In this document: positions 21,958 to 34,791 of the stretch, piece after piece | Layout of the letters: each line of letters starts with the position of its first letter | Position numbering within the stretch: position 1 is the stretch's first letter | From: Gnetum montanum | Lineage: Eukaryota > Streptophyta > Gnetopsida > Gnetales > Gnetaceae | Reading direction: 5' to 3' | NCBI GenBank assembly: GCA_015680685.1 | Contig: MNCI01023687.1 | Coordinates: 86,004 to 150,003, forward strand | Length of the DNA: 64,000 bases | Position numbers and translations under genes: made by a program | The notes under the pieces: model-generated | What the model was told of the DNA's origin: nothing | Database searches by the model: none | The model's input: the letters and a program-made list of their open reading frames with translations, nothing else

Positions 21958-22956
21958 TGTTGGAGTACATTCACTCCAATAATAAATCACCTTCCAATAC
22001 TAAATCTAGATATTATGCAAAGATAAAACTTTTTGCTAGAAAACAAGAAAATTAGCTATCTTCATTTAATTTATTAAAAGATTACAATAGGGTTCACAAA
22101 ACCCACAAACTTCCAAAACCTATTACACTCAATTGATATTGTAAAGCATGAGGCTCTTCATTCACACAATGGTTGTTCTTAATGCAAGATACAACCAATA
22201 GAAAATCTCTTTTACAGCCTAGGACTAAGATCTCAACTCATAAGTTAGATGCAAGATAATATAACATAAAGACCAACACATCACAAGTTGATCTTGGAGC
22301 TACAATTATCAATTACACTCAATTAATGTGCTTACCCACTCTCTCTTGCTTAGCTGTCCACTCTTAAGAGCTTTTTCTCCTACTCCTCCTATCAACAATG
22401 ATGAATACATCGATATTTGTGTTAAACTAGAAGATAAGAACCCTAGAAAAATTTCTTCAAGTCAACTTGAGGTTTTTCAAATGTTTTCCAAGGCTTATCA
22501 CCTTCATCTTGGCTATTTTCATCATTTTTTATTGTGTTCTGGCTATTTCCTGAATCAGAATGGGAATTTTTGGAATTTTTCCCATATGTATAGGTCATAT
22601 GTAATCTTGCCAAGACATCTCCTATGAAAACATAGCTTTCAGAAAATGCCTCTACTAATTTTCTATGATGCCTATTTTGGGTCCAAGACATCCTAGTATC
22701 TATTAAGAAATATTGCTTAAGATGTCCCATGCATAGTGGAGATGTCTCATCTAAGATGGCTTAGGTTCTTGTGAGATGTCTCACTCGAGACATTAGTCTG
22801 ATTAGCAAGATGTCTTTAGTCTTTCCAAATGTCTCTAGTCACTTCTAAGCTTATCCAAGACATCTAATGGACTTCCAAGACATCTCTTTAGTGTCCAAAA
22901 ACCTAAAAAATACACACATAAGAAAGAATAAGAAGTTTAGAAGAGGTGTCCCTACA
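21958..22956 (-). repeat. Element F 5' LTR
   Basis: 999-bp LTR, TGTTGGAG to CCCTACA. It is the uninterrupted counterpart of 3529-4155 plus 16883-17237. It is followed by CTATG, the partner of TTATG left of 3529. Confidence 0.85.
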
Positions 22957-24240
22957 CTATGTTCTCTCATCACAAGGAGTTCGTGTGCACCAAGGATGAT
23001 TAATGGTTGTTTCAAGTCAAAACCCATATCCAATTGAGAGATTTTCTTAGGATTATGTGATCATCATAATAAACATATCAATTAACCATGATGTGAGGTG
23101 GTGAAGTGGTATTGTATGAGTTTGATCATGATGGAAAAGAAAAAATGGTGGGTAGGTGATCTACATCTCTGTTACATGAGATCCTTGTGAAGTTTGTGAT
23201 TAAGATGATCTAGTACAATCCTAGCTTGGTCAAGATTAAGTACATTCCACTTTTAGTAACCTTGCATTAACATACCCTTACAAAAATTGATAAAAAAGTC
23301 TAGGACTAGACCAAAGGACAACCATCACTCCAAGAGAAGAAGAAAAGAGAAGAAGGAAGCAAGGAAGGACATTAGTTAGAGGGATGCCTTCAAGCATGGA
23401 TAACATGCCTTTCGAACCCCATAACTAGTGCTTGTAGCCAATTATTAATTCTAAAAAGTATGCTTTAAATTATCATGTGGTATGTTGTTTTGTTTTGTTT
23501 TATTTTTTTTATGGAAACCATACCATGCAAATATGTACTTCCTTATGTGGTCAACATTAGAAGTGATGGTATGCCAATGGAGTAGCATAGAACTTGAAAT
23601 AGCGATGTGGAGAGACTATGTCAAGTTCCCTTGATCTCAGATTCTTTTCCATTCCTTCTTAGTCCATCCCAAGTTTTTGAAGTAGAAAGATCATTGGTTA
23701 CTTTTAGTTGTAATGTGAAAGGACCTCATGCTTCCATGATGCAAAGTATTTATAAAATGAATGAAATGGTTAGATGTTGTGCACTCATTGCTTGATACCA
23801 TCAACAATTAAACAATTTGTTAATAGAGGACATAATCCAAAGATAAGAAATTAGCCCTTTAGCAAAGCAATCATAACATTAATGGTTGCATTCATTAACG
23901 TCCAGTATTAATAGTAGAAATGGTAATATCAAAGATTCCCGATAAAATAAAACAAGATAAACTTAACAAAAAAAGAAAGAAAGCACATAAAAGAAAAGAA
24001 AAGAAAATTATATAAAAGAATTGAGAAAATAATCAAGAATATGAAAAAAATGTATGAAGAATGATATAAAAAAAAGGTGAAAAATTGATTAGTCCTCATA
24101 AGGTTTTAGTATTGATGACCATCTCTCCACAACTGAGTTGAGAGGGGCATATCCAAAAAATAGAGCATGCTTGCTCTTACTCTAAGGTGGCAGTGTTACT
24201 AGTTACTCTAGGTTCTTGGAATTACTTAACTTGTTGAATT
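22957..24240 (-). other. Noncoding tail of element B next to the F insertion
   Basis: No gene. Minus-strand sequence 23050-23250 matches C 41990-42100, and 23440-23540 holds the conserved block ending in ACCATACCATGCAAA. A decayed polypurine-like motif TTGTGGAGAGATGG lies near 24123-24140 in the position of the first CATGGGGG motif of A. Confidence 0.6.
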
Positions 24241-24249
24241 TTGAGCAAA

Positions 24250-25360
24250 AGATGTTCTTCTAGGCTTGATGGGTTGTAAATAGTCATGACACTCGAAGGA
24301 AAAGTTGCATGAATGATGTAAGGTCCTTCCTATAGAATTTGAAATTTAGTGTGTTATGGCACATGCATGAGATTTAGTATAAGACCTTATCACCAAGTTG
24401 ACATTTAACTTTCCTTATTTATGCATCATAACATTGTTTGGAATGTATCTTATGCACTTCATTCATCATGAGGGGTACTTGTCGATTCTTATTTAGCACA
24501 TTTAGTGTCATTAGACATTCCTTCTATGCTAGACTAAGATTAAGGTTAAGCTCATAGGTAGTTGAGAGTATCTAGAGCTTTGCTTGGATAAGAAGTATTG
24601 GAAATGTATTGAACACCAACTCATCAGAAGAGTAACTTATAAGAAATTTCTAGCTTGATTAACAAGTTCATAGATCATCTTTGAGTTTTATACTCTAGTC
24701 CTTCCAATATCAATTAATGATTCTTGTTAGGATCCTAGTTATCTCCATGTTAGTAACTTTGGCTGGACCATTAGCTTGGGAATGAGAAGGGGTTATTAGT
24801 TTATGTTGAACCCCTAAGTTTTACATGAGTTTTTGAAAAGTAGATCCTAAGAAGTGGGTCTCATTATTTGAAATAAGTCTCCTTGGCATACCAAACATGT
24901 TTACCATATTTTGTTAAACAAACAGTACTACAGTGAAAGACAAAAAATCAATGATAGTTGTTGCTTTGGCCCATTTTATGCACTAATCAACATCAAAAAT
25001 GATGTATTCCTTCCAATTGGACATGAGAGTGAGGGGTTTCCATGAATTCAATGCCCCAAAGATCAAATGGCTCTAATGGTTGGATCCACTATTGAGGCCC
25101 TTTCATTTAGAACGTCATTCCTCCATCTCTTTGGTAGTACTCACATGAATGGAAAAAATGATAATCATCCCTAAAGATCATTGTCTAGAAGTATCTAATC
25201 ATGAATATCTTTATAGCCATTCACCTTCTTGCGTGGTGGTCCCCACAAGGACCTTCATGGGAATATTGAAGGATGTGTAGTTGAATAGCATTGAGTACAC
25301 AACATTTAACTAAACTAATGGCACAAACCTTGTAAAGGTTTCCTAGAATTTCAATGTAAT
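24250..25360 (-). pseudogene. Element B integrase (decayed)
   Basis: Follows RNase H on the minus strand and aligns with A 10240-11370. The region of the third catalytic residue reads QANGPAKVTNME, with Lys (24758-24760) where Glu is expected, as in A and C. The first Asp motif reads GIEF, so the Asp is changed to Glu. Frameshifts and stops are frequent. Confidence 0.65.
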
Positions 25361-25369
25361 GCTTGGCCT

Positions 25370-26030
25370 AGTGAAGAAAGTGTTATTTCTTCTTATTATC
25401 CTATTCTTGTGGAGTCTTCTAAGTGAGAAGATATGAGAGAAATTGATCATACCAATTGGTTTCCTTAGGTTGTTGAACTTTAATGGATTTAGCAAAGAAG
25501 AGTTCATTGGAAAATATATCTAATAAAGACTCTTCATCCTCTTTTCCATTCCATAGTAACTACAACAAGTGATCAAGGACCACATTCTCAATTCCCTTCC
25601 TGTCCACCATCGTAAGATCAAACTCCTACAGAATCACCAGCCACCATATGACACGGGGGCTAACCACTAGCTTGCTTATTAAGAAATAGATAACATTCTG
25701 ATCTATGTGCACAAATATTTGATATCCAATAACATAGTGCCTAAATTATTTATCGCATATACCACTGCCATGAGGTCCTTCTCAATAGTGGTGTAATTCA
25801 GTTATGCACCGACAATACTCTTATTAACACAATGGATATAATAAGGACATTTTTGATCATCCAATTGTGTTAGCATCATCCCCAATGCAGAGTTTGATGC
25901 ATCCATCATGATGTGGAAGGGTTTGGACTAATTTAGAGCATGTAAAATAGGAGTTTCTAAGAGCGTTTTCTTTAACTATTAGAATGCATGCTTGTAGTCC
26001 TTGGTTTAGTTGAAGGATGCATCCTTCTGT
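25370..26030 (-). pseudogene. Element B RNase H domain (decayed)
   Basis: FHIMMDASNSALG near 25900 keeps the catalytic DAS motif that A has lost. Downstream minus-strand sequence aligns to A RNase H with several frameshifts and stops. Confidence 0.65.
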
Positions 26031-26039
26031 GTCAATTCC

Positions 26040-26940
26040 ACTAGTGGTTTGGTGATTTTGGAGAATTTTTTGATGAAGTGTCGATAGTAACCAATGTATC
26101 CAAGGAATGACCTCACATATTTTATCATTTCAAGCTATCTAGTAATTACTTAAATGACCCATACTTTCTTTAGGTTCACCTTGATCTCTTTTTTCGAAAT
26201 CTGGTGTCCCAAGATAATGCCTTATTGGACCATTAGATTGGTTTCCACATAGCATTTCAGCACTTGCCCTAGAAAGTCCAAGGTTTGCCCAAAAGTGGCA
26301 CCATAGGTAGAGAAGTCATTAAGAAGACTAATACACCACTACCAATCTACTACTGAAAAATGCTAAGCATGAGGCATTGGAAAGTAGAAAGTGCATTACA
26401 AAGGCCAAAGAGCATATTTTTGTATATATAAATCCCCTAGGGACATGTCAATGTTATTTTGGCCTAATCCTCTAGTGCAATCTAGATTTGGTTATAATCA
26501 TTATAATCATTCAGAAACTTGTAGTAGTCATGCCTTATAATAGTATCTAGTATTTGGTCTACAAATGGCAATGGAAAGTGGTCTTTGAAGGTACACATAT
26601 TCAATAGCCTATAATCTATGCAAACTCTCCATTTTTCTTCTTTCTTTGATACAATTACAAGCAAGCTAATCCACTCAATGTTGGCAATAGGATAGATGAA
26701 TCCAACCTTAAGAAGCTGTTCAATTTTATCCTTAATAGCTTGCTTAAGTTATTGATTCAACTACCTTTGTGGGTGCCTTCTTGCTTTGATGGAAGGATCT
26801 ATATAGATTCAGTATTAGCATATCCTTAGATTTATTTCTGTTAGCTCATGATATGACCATACAAAGGCTTTTGGTCATTTGTTTACCATATTCAGCAGCT
26901 TCTTCTTTTAGTCTTGGACAAGATTAACATTTATTATTAC
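26040..26940 (-). pseudogene. Element B reverse transcriptase (decayed)
   Basis: The best stretch (26482-26664) reads MLVIVSKKEEKWRVCIDYRLLN and FPLPFVDQILDT, diagnostic RT blocks. The catalytic FxDD motif near 26310-26330 is destroyed by a small frameshift and an Asp change. Order and spacing match A. Confidence 0.75.
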
Positions 26941-27179
26941 TGACCTAATATTATCAAGAAAAGCATATTCTAAATTGGTGGGTAAAGTCTTGAGTTTAAG
27001 GGCCTCTTGCTTGAAATGATTTGGGATTTCCAACTCTTCCCAATCCATCTCAGTTTATACATGGGAGAGTTAGTGTTGGATCTACTCTAGCCTATACAAA
27101 TTATCAATGTAGATACTTGTGAGAAGTTCTATTGGTTCCATGCACATTTTTGAATTAGGATTATCATCTATGATTAGCT

Positions 27180-27740
27180 AGTAGGTACCTTCTTATTTTG
27201 TGGTTGTTGCATATAGGCACCTTTGAATGGTTGGCATTTTAACACACTAATTGCATACTTAGATAGATGTGTTCTTCTAAGTCCATAGTCTCTACACACA
27301 ATGGCACCCTATGTTACTGTATGCAATTTCCTTATTCTCTATCTTTCCAAATTCATTTTAATTAGATATTTCCAAGGAAAGATCTCGAATCCCAAACTTG
27401 GAATCAATTGTGTTGAGCTAAGTCTTTTCCATGATAATAGGAAAGTCCCCCTTGTAATTATTCACATGGATCATCAAGAAATTAGTAGGATAAGACCACC
27501 CATAAACTGTGGTCACAATGTCCTCTACTAATCCTAAAGGGATAGTAATGGACTGATCTGTAAGCTCCAATTTGATGATGCATTTCTTTAATAAAGGTAG
27601 GTTCCAAGTCTTATATTTTTCTTGAGAAATCAAATTAACTCTAGAAGCTGAGTCCAATAGAGCCTTGTAAGGATCATTTCCTATGATCTATAAATAGATA
27701 AGAGGACTCTAAGGATTAGATGATTTCCTAGAAATGTGGC
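27180..27740 (-). pseudogene. Element B aspartic protease (decayed)
   Basis: MDSASRVNLISQEKYKTWN at 27600-27657 is the active-site region (DSA instead of DSG), followed by SITIPLGLVEDIVTT and NNYKGDFPIIM. It aligns with the protease of C, D and E. Confidence 0.7.
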
Positions 27741-27989
27741 TAGCCTTGATCTAATCAGTGATTGCATGGGTCAATATAATAGTATGTACATTGGAGGGTC
27801 TTTGGTTTGAAGGAGGCTCAAGAGTAATTTTAGAAGTGGTAAATGCAGGGCTAATAGTTACAAGTCTATAAGGATTTTTGGGGGGCTATTGGGCCTAAAT
27901 AAATCCCTCTTCTAAGATTTAGGCTAAGAACCACTTAGATGGTTATCTAGTTATAAGTTAATAGTCTTTGTAGCATTTCTTTATTGTTG

Positions 27990-30365
27990 TTATGGTGGAA
28001 TTTCTCCCTGCATAGGTGGTGCAGGTGGCAAGGGGATGATATTAAATGGTCTAGGCTTAGGTGAGGTATGTTGAGAAGGATAAGTATAGGGAGAGTAAGG
28101 TCATGAAGTATGGGTTTGATAATATTCTAGAGGGTAGTAGTGGTAAGAAAAAAGAGTGTGACTTGTAGAGCCACAAGGAGATATAGGCTATTAGACATAA
28201 TATCCATAGGGATCCACCTACTGGTAAGGGCACTACTATCATGGCAGTGGCATCCCTCATGAATTTTGATTTTGCACTACTGATATTGCTTCTAATGTTG
28301 AGGTGGTACTTCACTTGGATAATATTGTGTTAGGTGGAACTATTGCTTGTAATTGCCTTGTGAGTAAGACAATCTTCTAGCTGGTTGCCTCTTTACAAAT
28401 TTTAGATTTAAGGCATACATCCTATATTCTTATAGGTGCAACAACATAGGGAAACATCCTTTGGGATGTTTGTACTAGTAGATATCACATCCATCATCAT
28501 CTATTTCAAAATTCGTAAACTCATCAAACATTGTAGCCTTACCTTTCTATTGATAATATTTCTTTTCTGTATCCTTCTTTCTCCTTCTATCTTGATCACT
28601 ACTTCCTTACTCTACATTCTCCTCCACAATCTTAAGAGTAGTTTGAAACTTCTCATCTAAGGAGTCTCACATTTTGTCTATCGTAGTCGATATTTCAATG
28701 ATAGATTTTTTTATTAGCAAGGTATTTCTTTGTACCACTTCATCTAGTGGTACTTCCTCTTCTAAATCATAGAAAACATACATCCCTTTTGAAAATGAAG
28801 GTATCTCTATTATATTCTTCTTCACATTCTTATTTTTTCAACTCCCCTTCTTCTTTGGCCACTTGTTCAATAAGCTTTTGGATCTGATGGACTCATCTTA
28901 GAAAGTTTCCCTTGAGCATAGACCCTAAGAGTTTCTCATGTTTTGTTTTGGAGCCCATCTATGATGTGGTGAAGTTGCTCCCTTTGAGAGAGAATCCATG
29001 GCCTGGGCATCAGTGCAAAAGAGAGTAGTACATGACCAAAGTGACATCCAAGAATTCTTGATTTTTTTTCTTCCATTCTCGTATTGATTTTCTTAAATTA
29101 GACACTTTGGAGTATGTTTGGTACCTATCATAAAACAACTCCAACATTGTACGCTATCTATGAATGGATTCTACTTTCAAAGACTAGTACCAACTTTCTG
29201 CTTCTTTTATAAGTGTCATTAATAATAATTTTAACTTATGGTAATCATTTTCAGTGTTATGTAAGGCATAAGCATCCTAGAAAGCTTGTAGGTGATACCA
29301 TGGATTTACATTATATCCCCCTTTGAATTTGAAGATATGATTCATATCCAATCATTTAATCCTGCTATCCTTTTGGTACCTGGTGGGGATCCTTACTACT
29401 TTTGAAACACTGAGCATGTTTCTTGTGACCAATGATGGTTCATTATAGTCATCCCACACACCACCCCCCCCTCCCCCCCATGATGATGCCTCCTATGATG
29501 AGTCCTACTATGCCTCCTTCCCTAGTGACATTCTTCCTACTCTCATGATCATCAATGCTCCCAGTCCCTATCATCTTGATGGGACCTTCTTTCATCTTCA
29601 TCATAATCTTGACCACCCCTATCTTTATCTCTATCATGGCTCTTTTTGTCATAGTTTGATGAGGACAAGAATGGTGAAGGTGGAGGACTAGGAGAATGAT
29701 GCCTTCCAATCCTTCTCTTCTGGTCTCTATTCTAATCCTTTTCCTTGTCTTTATCCTTCTTTTTATCAGTGTTATTCTTCCTAGATGAATGACTAAGAGA
29801 CTTTTCTTTTGAGGTTCTTTGTCTTTTTTACATTGTTTTTCCTTCACTAAGGTTCTCCAAGGTTGATTGCAACTGTTGGTCAAATGTATCCTCTTCAATG
29901 TAAGTAGGAGAATTAGTGTACTGAGAGTGCCCAGAAAAAGAATTCTTGTCCTTTCTATGTGACTATAGGAAAAGGGGTGATGAGAGTCATTTCTTGGAGG
30001 CTTCATAGTGGGCCTTCATGCATTTGTCTTTTTAGAGGAACAACTTTGTAGGTTAACAGTTCTTGGGAAATTATACATTGCTTCATGCTTAGGCCTAATT
30101 TCTTTAATGCCTAATCTCATGAGTTGAGTCATGAGCATAGTAGGAATAGATAGATCAATAGGCAAAATAATGTTGCCATCCATATCTATCCAATGTAACT
30201 ATTCATCTTGATGGAGGATGAAGGTGAAGTCTAGATAGTAGGGTTTCATATGGACATAAAAAATCTTCAATTACTATGATTTCTCACTGCTAGTCCTTTG
30301 CATCCTCTCCTATTGCTTATTGTTTTGTCCCCATGCAATGGAGATTCTTTCCTATGAGCAGAAAC
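27990..30365 (-). pseudogene. Element B Gag (decayed)
   Basis: Aligns with the Gag of A, C and E on the minus strand: an N-terminal AHRKES segment near 30350, a His/Arg/Lys-rich middle (29449-29850), a capsid-like part near 29100-29260 and a zinc-knuckle remnant near 28475-28510 with the second Cys changed to Tyr. No intact start codon is apparent and many stops are present. Confidence 0.65.
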
Positions 30366-30509
30366 CACTTTTAGTAATGTGTCTTAAGTATGCCTTGGAA
30401 TAATGTTGTTATTATTATGATGGATGAGAGATGTTTTTTTATGTTCTCCCATAATGCTTTTGTATGAATTCACTAATTAATAATACAGAAAGCACTTAGC
30501 TAAACCAAT

Positions 30510-30527
30510 TTCCCAACAACGGCATCA
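30510..30527 (-). other. Primer-binding site of element B (tRNA-Asp type)
   Basis: Minus-strand TGATGCCGTTGTTGGGAA directly after the 5' LTR matches TGGCGCCGTTGCCGGGGA apart from a few transitions. Confidence 0.7.
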
Positions 30528-30528
30528 A

Positions 30529-31429
30529 TGATGAGCATCAGGTATTTGCTATGTTCAACCATATGAATCATGAGTGTTCACTAGTAATCTAGTTGAATTT
30601 TGTAGACATAGTTACCTTAGTGGTTGATATTCTTAAGTAGTGAATTGTGTTATTGCAAAGTCAATATCTTCTTAACCCACACTTGTGTTTTAACTGTGCA
30701 TATGGTTAAGTGTGGTTAAGCCATAAGATATGTATTTTTATAATTATTTTTAATATATTTTCTCCTAATAGCTAGATGATTGAGTAAAGGTTGAATAATT
30801 AATTATCTAACTAATCAACTAGTTCATTAACTAAGTATCCTAACATGGAGTATCCATTCCCATTTGTTGTACACATCTTGAACTAATATTAACACTACTG
30901 GGTTGCCATGTGATTATTTATAGGTATACCAAATATCCATGGTTGGGATTACTAAGCATTAATACACTATGCTTGAAGTGGCCATACTAATGTGTTTATG
31001 GTTAATTGTATTAACTATGTAAGAACATAAATGTAAAGTACATGGAAAGTAAAGTGCTGAATAGAAATAGTAAGCTATTCTAAGTGTTGCAATGGATGTA
31101 AAAAATCTCGATTTTATTACTGATCATGCTAATGTGTTTAGGTACATAAGCACTCAAATAAAACTCTGTACAATCTCATATATCCACACTGCGACCACTC
31201 GGAGGAAAAATATTCTATCTTTGGAAGAAGAAAACTGCAAGGGTTTAGCTAAGACTAAGATAAAAAGGTGTCATATATGCGAGGAGTATATGCATTTATC
31301 TAGGTAATGACTACATCAACGTTGATGTATCTTCATCAATGCATCCTACCATGCATCGATGGGGATATGTCGATGGGGCTACGTTGACAAGCATGCATCA
31401 ATGCAATCTATCTTATTGATGCTTCATCA
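30529..31429 (-). repeat. Element B 5' LTR
   Basis: 901-bp LTR, TGATGAGC to CATCA. On the minus strand U3 holds CATCGATG motifs (31340-31365) and a perfect 18-bp palindrome at 31312-31329 (half-site TACATCAAC), then a TATA-like TAGATAAATG at 31292-31303. Confidence 0.8.
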
Positions 31430-32230
31430 ATTATAAAGAACTTTGCTACACCATGTTGTTCTATTTTATTTACGCTCTTAAATGATTACTTATGTTAGTT
31501 GATTAGATTAAGACTATCCTTAAAGTTATTTATAGATATGCTACAAAGTCTTCTTCTTTTACTTCTTTCACTTCCCTCCATTTTATAGATCTTTTTGCAA
31601 GTTAATTCTATTTTGGTGAGATCTTCATTGATCAAAATTTTATAATCTTTAAAGGGATTTGGATGTTCGTAGATGTTGGATATATCATTTATGTTAAGAA
31701 ATTTAATAACATCCTTAGGTTTATCATTTTCAATCCTAGAAATAATTGCTTTCTTTATTTTGGACAATTAAATATGCATTATGTTTTCTATCATCATGGT
31801 CACTTCTTGAACTAGGTTTCCATTTTTAGTTTCTTCTATTCCAACAAAATGAATATTAAGGACATTCTGCATCTTTTCTGTCTCTTCATCAAGAAGTTCA
31901 CATATCACTAAATCTATATGAGCTCATTCACTATTTTCTTCAAGTTGCTCTTTTTGTTGGATTCATTTCAATGATAGCTTTTAATGCAATGATTTTACCC
32001 TTAATACAAGTTGTTTCTTTAACGATTTCTCTTAGTTAATTTGTTTTAACCCTAGCTTCCCAAGTAGGAAACCTAGCTATTAATGCAATGTGATCTTCTA
32101 ACATATCTCTTCTATGTATAGTGGAAAATCCTTAGCCTTTTTTTGTCATTTTCTTATATATTGTAAACTTCATTTCTTTGTTTTACCATTCAATTTTTAT
32201 AACTTGAATCATTTATCTCATTTTGAAAGC
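31430..32230. other. Unassigned AT-rich stretch between B and H
   Basis: One minus-strand open stretch of 90 codons (31495-31767) is Lys/Ile/Asn-rich, begins MSKIKKAIISRIEND and has no recognised motif. Minus-strand sequence to about 32150 could be a decayed continuation. It may be 5' sequence of H or older host DNA; I cannot decide. Confidence 0.3.
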
Positions 32231-32234
32231 TTGA

Positions 32235-32372
32235 AATTAGACCAATTATTTATGTTCTTACGTAGGTTTTATTACTAGAAATTTTATAATTCAACATTAT
32301 CCATTAAAATTAAACTTGTAACTTTAAGTTCTAAAATTAAAAGACTTATCACTAGGCCAACATCTCATTGTT
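32235..32372 (-). repeat. SINE-like tRNA-derived remnant
   Basis: On the minus strand GTTGGCCTAGTGATAAGTC (32343-32362) resembles an RNA polymerase III A box. About 30 bp further, GAACTTAAAGTTACAAG (32315-32332) resembles a decayed B box. It resembles the head of the SINE at 48141. Limits are uncertain and no TSD was established. Confidence 0.4.
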
Positions 32373-32534
32373 AAAATATATAAAAAAGTATCATTTGCAA
32401 AGGAGAGGAGGAAGTTAGGGGATGTCATATAAAAAATTAGAAACTCTATATTTTGTTTAAGGTGTTAGACATATTGCATATATAGTAGAAAATGAATATA
32501 AGGAGCTCTTATTAAGAATATAATATTAGAAGTG

Positions 32535-32813
32535 GAATGTATATTTATTTATCATGAATTTAAAAGAATATGATATTATCTTGGAAATTGATTTGTTAAA
32601 TAAATATATTTGGTTTCTTTATTGTAAAATTGAGATGGTTCAATTGGAGTTAGTGGATGGATAAGAAGTCTTGGTGGTACCTAAAGGAAGACATATTAAA
32701 GTTGATTTCATTTCTTCCAAGAATTTCATGAAAATATTTAGAAAAGAGCATACTTATTTTATAGAAGTTTTTAAGTTAGAAAATAAGAAAGATCATATTT
32801 TTGATATTCTAAT
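32535..32813 (+). pseudogene. Element H protease end and RT linker (first part)
   Basis: Plus-strand sequence reads LKEYDIILEIDLLNKY near 32560, the C-terminal signature of plant gypsy proteases (usually FDVILGMDWL). Basic linker sequence follows to DHIFDIL at 32805. The frame resumes right of C at 47127 with NEFQDVFTIKLP, which is the start of the RT region. One TAG stop near 32664. The rest of Gag is not recognised. Confidence 0.6.
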
Positions 32814-34628
32814 TAATGAATCATCAATAAGATAGGCTACGTCAATACATGCCCATTGATGCAACCCCATCGACATATCCTTGTCGATGCTAATGTAGTC
32901 ATTGCCTATATAAATGTGTGCATCTTTTGCCTTTATAGCACCTTTTAGTCTAAATCTTAACTAACCTCTTGTAGTTTCTTCAGTCGAGAGTTAGAATATT
33001 TTTCCTCTAAGTGCTCACGGTATGGATTTATGAGATTGTACAACATTTTATTCAAGTGCTTATGTACCTGAATACATTGGCAAGATCAACAATAAAATTG
33101 ATATTTCCTACATCCATTACAGCACTTAGAATACTTTATTGTTTCTTTTCAGTACTTTATATGCATACTTTTATGTTCTTAAGTAATTAATACAATTAAT
33201 CATAACCACGTGAGTATAACCACTTTGAACATAATGTATTAACACTTGGTAATCCCAACGGTGGATACTTGGTATGCTCAGTAGTATACACTTGGCATCC
33301 TAGTAGCATTAATATAATTTCAGGATGTGTATGGCAAGTGGGAACAATTACTGCATGTTAGGATAGTTAATTTAGGAATTAGTTAATTAATTTATCATAA
33401 ATCTTCATTTCATTAGTAAGCAATTAGGAAAAAATACACTAAAAATAATTATAAAAATAAACATCTTATTCCTTAACCACAATTAACCATACATAGTTAA
33501 AACACAAGTTTGGATTAAGAAGACAACAACTTGCAACTACACGATACACTATTTAGGGATATGGGCAACTTGGNTAAGCATCATTCTCCTAGTTCTCCAC
33601 CTTTGTCATTCTCCTTATCATCAAATTCTAATAGGAGGATTCATGGTAGAGAAAAAGGCAGGGATCATTGGGATCAAGATGGAGATGATAGAAGGTACCA
33701 TCGTGATGATGGGGACTAAGATCATAGACAACATAGAGAGTAAGAAGAGCATCACTAGGAAAGAAGGCACAATAGAATTCATCATAGAACATATGGCCAT
33801 GACAGGGACTACTGTGCATGCGATGACTATGCTGAACCATTACTAGCCACTAGAAACATATTGAATGTTTTGAAAGTAGTTAGAATCCATCAAGCATTAC
33901 AGGGATAGTAGGATCAAAAGGTTGGGATATGAACAATACTTCCAAATTTGAAGGAGAATATAATGTTGATTCATAACATCATTTATAAGCTTCCTATGAT
34001 ACATGTATCTTATAGAATATTGAGAATGAATGGATAAAGTTAAAATTATTTTCAAGGACACTCATTAAAGAAGCATAAATCTAGTACTAGTCTTTGATAT
34101 TGGAGTCCATTTGTAGATGGAGTACCATGTTGGATTTATTTAGTGAAAAGTACTAGACATACTTCCAAGTGTCCAATTTGAGTATAACCACTTTGAGCAT
34201 AATGTATTAACACTTGGTAATCGTAGTAGTGGATACTTGGTATGCTCAGTAGTATACACTTGGCATCCTAGTAGCATTAATATAATTTTAGGATGTGTAT
34301 GGCAAGTGGGAATAGTTACTACATGTTAGGATAGTTAATTTAGGAATTAGTTAATTAATTTATCATAAATCTTCATTTCATTAGTAAGCAATTAGGAGAA
34401 AATACACTAAAAATAATTATAAAAATAAAAATTTTATTCCTTAACCACAATTAACCATACACAGTTAAAAAACAAGTTTGGATTAAGAAGGCAACAACTT
34501 GCAACTACATGATACACTATTTAGGGATATGGACAACTTGGATGACTATGTCTATGGAATTCGATTGGATCACTAGTGGATGCTTGTGATTGATATGATT
34601 GGGCATAGGAATTACCTACCACTCATCA
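32814..34628 (+). repeat. Element C 5' LTR with an internal duplication
   Basis: The LTR proper is 32814-33573 plus 34545-34628 (about 844 bp). In between lie a Gag fragment (33575-34181) and a second copy of the LTR part 33212-33573 (34180-34541, same length). The start reads TAATGAATC, aligned to TGATGAATC in the 3' copy. U3 has an inverted repeat CATCGACA/TGTCGATG (32868-32889) and a TATA box TATATAAAT at 32907-32915. Confidence 0.7.
33574..34182 (+). other. Duplicated Gag fragment joined at an N
   Basis: Directly after the N at 33574, the sequence matches 35059-35668 (Gag, His/Arg/Asp-rich part onward) at roughly 95% by eye, then returns to LTR sequence at 34180. Either an imperfect tandem duplication or a misjoined contig of a related copy. 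Confidence 0.65.
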
Positions 34629-34649
34629 TTAGTGTCATTGCTAGGGAGT
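34629..34649 (+). other. Primer-binding site of element C (tRNA-Asp type)
   Basis: TTAGTGTCATTGCTAGGGAG directly after CATCA is a decayed TGGCGCCGTTGCCGGGGA. Confidence 0.65.
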
Positions 34650-34791
34650 TAGTTTAGGTAAGTGCACTAAATATTAATACATAGTGAATTCATACAAATT
34701 CACTGTAAGGAAAACATATCGAGAGATCTTTCATATACAGAATAATAATAATAAAATTATCTCAAAGGCACATTGAATACACATCACTGAA

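Larger units (their letters stand above)
3529..22956 (-). mobile_element. Element F: Ty3/gypsy retrotransposon, interrupted by A
   Basis: Complete but decayed element with left LTR in two pieces (3529-4155 and 16883-17237), internal region 17238-21957 and right LTR 21958-22956. The flanks read TTATG on the left and CTATG on the right, a 4/5 TSD. On the minus strand the order is Gag, protease, RT, RNase H, integrase, which is the Ty3/gypsy order. The primer site next to the right LTR reads TTAGTATTGGAG, a decayed match to the initiator-Met type TGGTATCAGAG. Unlike the Athila-like elements it has no long 3' tail. Many stops interrupt the frames, and the LTR copies differ visibly, so it is old. 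It inserted into the tail of B. Confidence 0.85.
22957..31429 (-). mobile_element. Element B, main part (Athila-like Ty3/gypsy)
   Basis: Old Athila-like element on the minus strand. The 5' LTR is 30529-31429, a tRNA-Asp-type primer site is at 30510-30527, then Gag, protease, RT, RNase H, integrase and a noncoding tail that continues at 3528 left of the inserted element F. Frames carry many stops and frameshifts, much more than in A. Its partner 3' LTR is outside the window, so no TSD can be checked. Confidence 0.8.

Noticed and set aside
31495-31767. Host gene exon (Lys/Ile-rich 90-codon ORF)
   Set aside because: No motif, splice context or homologous frame; AT-rich composition alone can give it.
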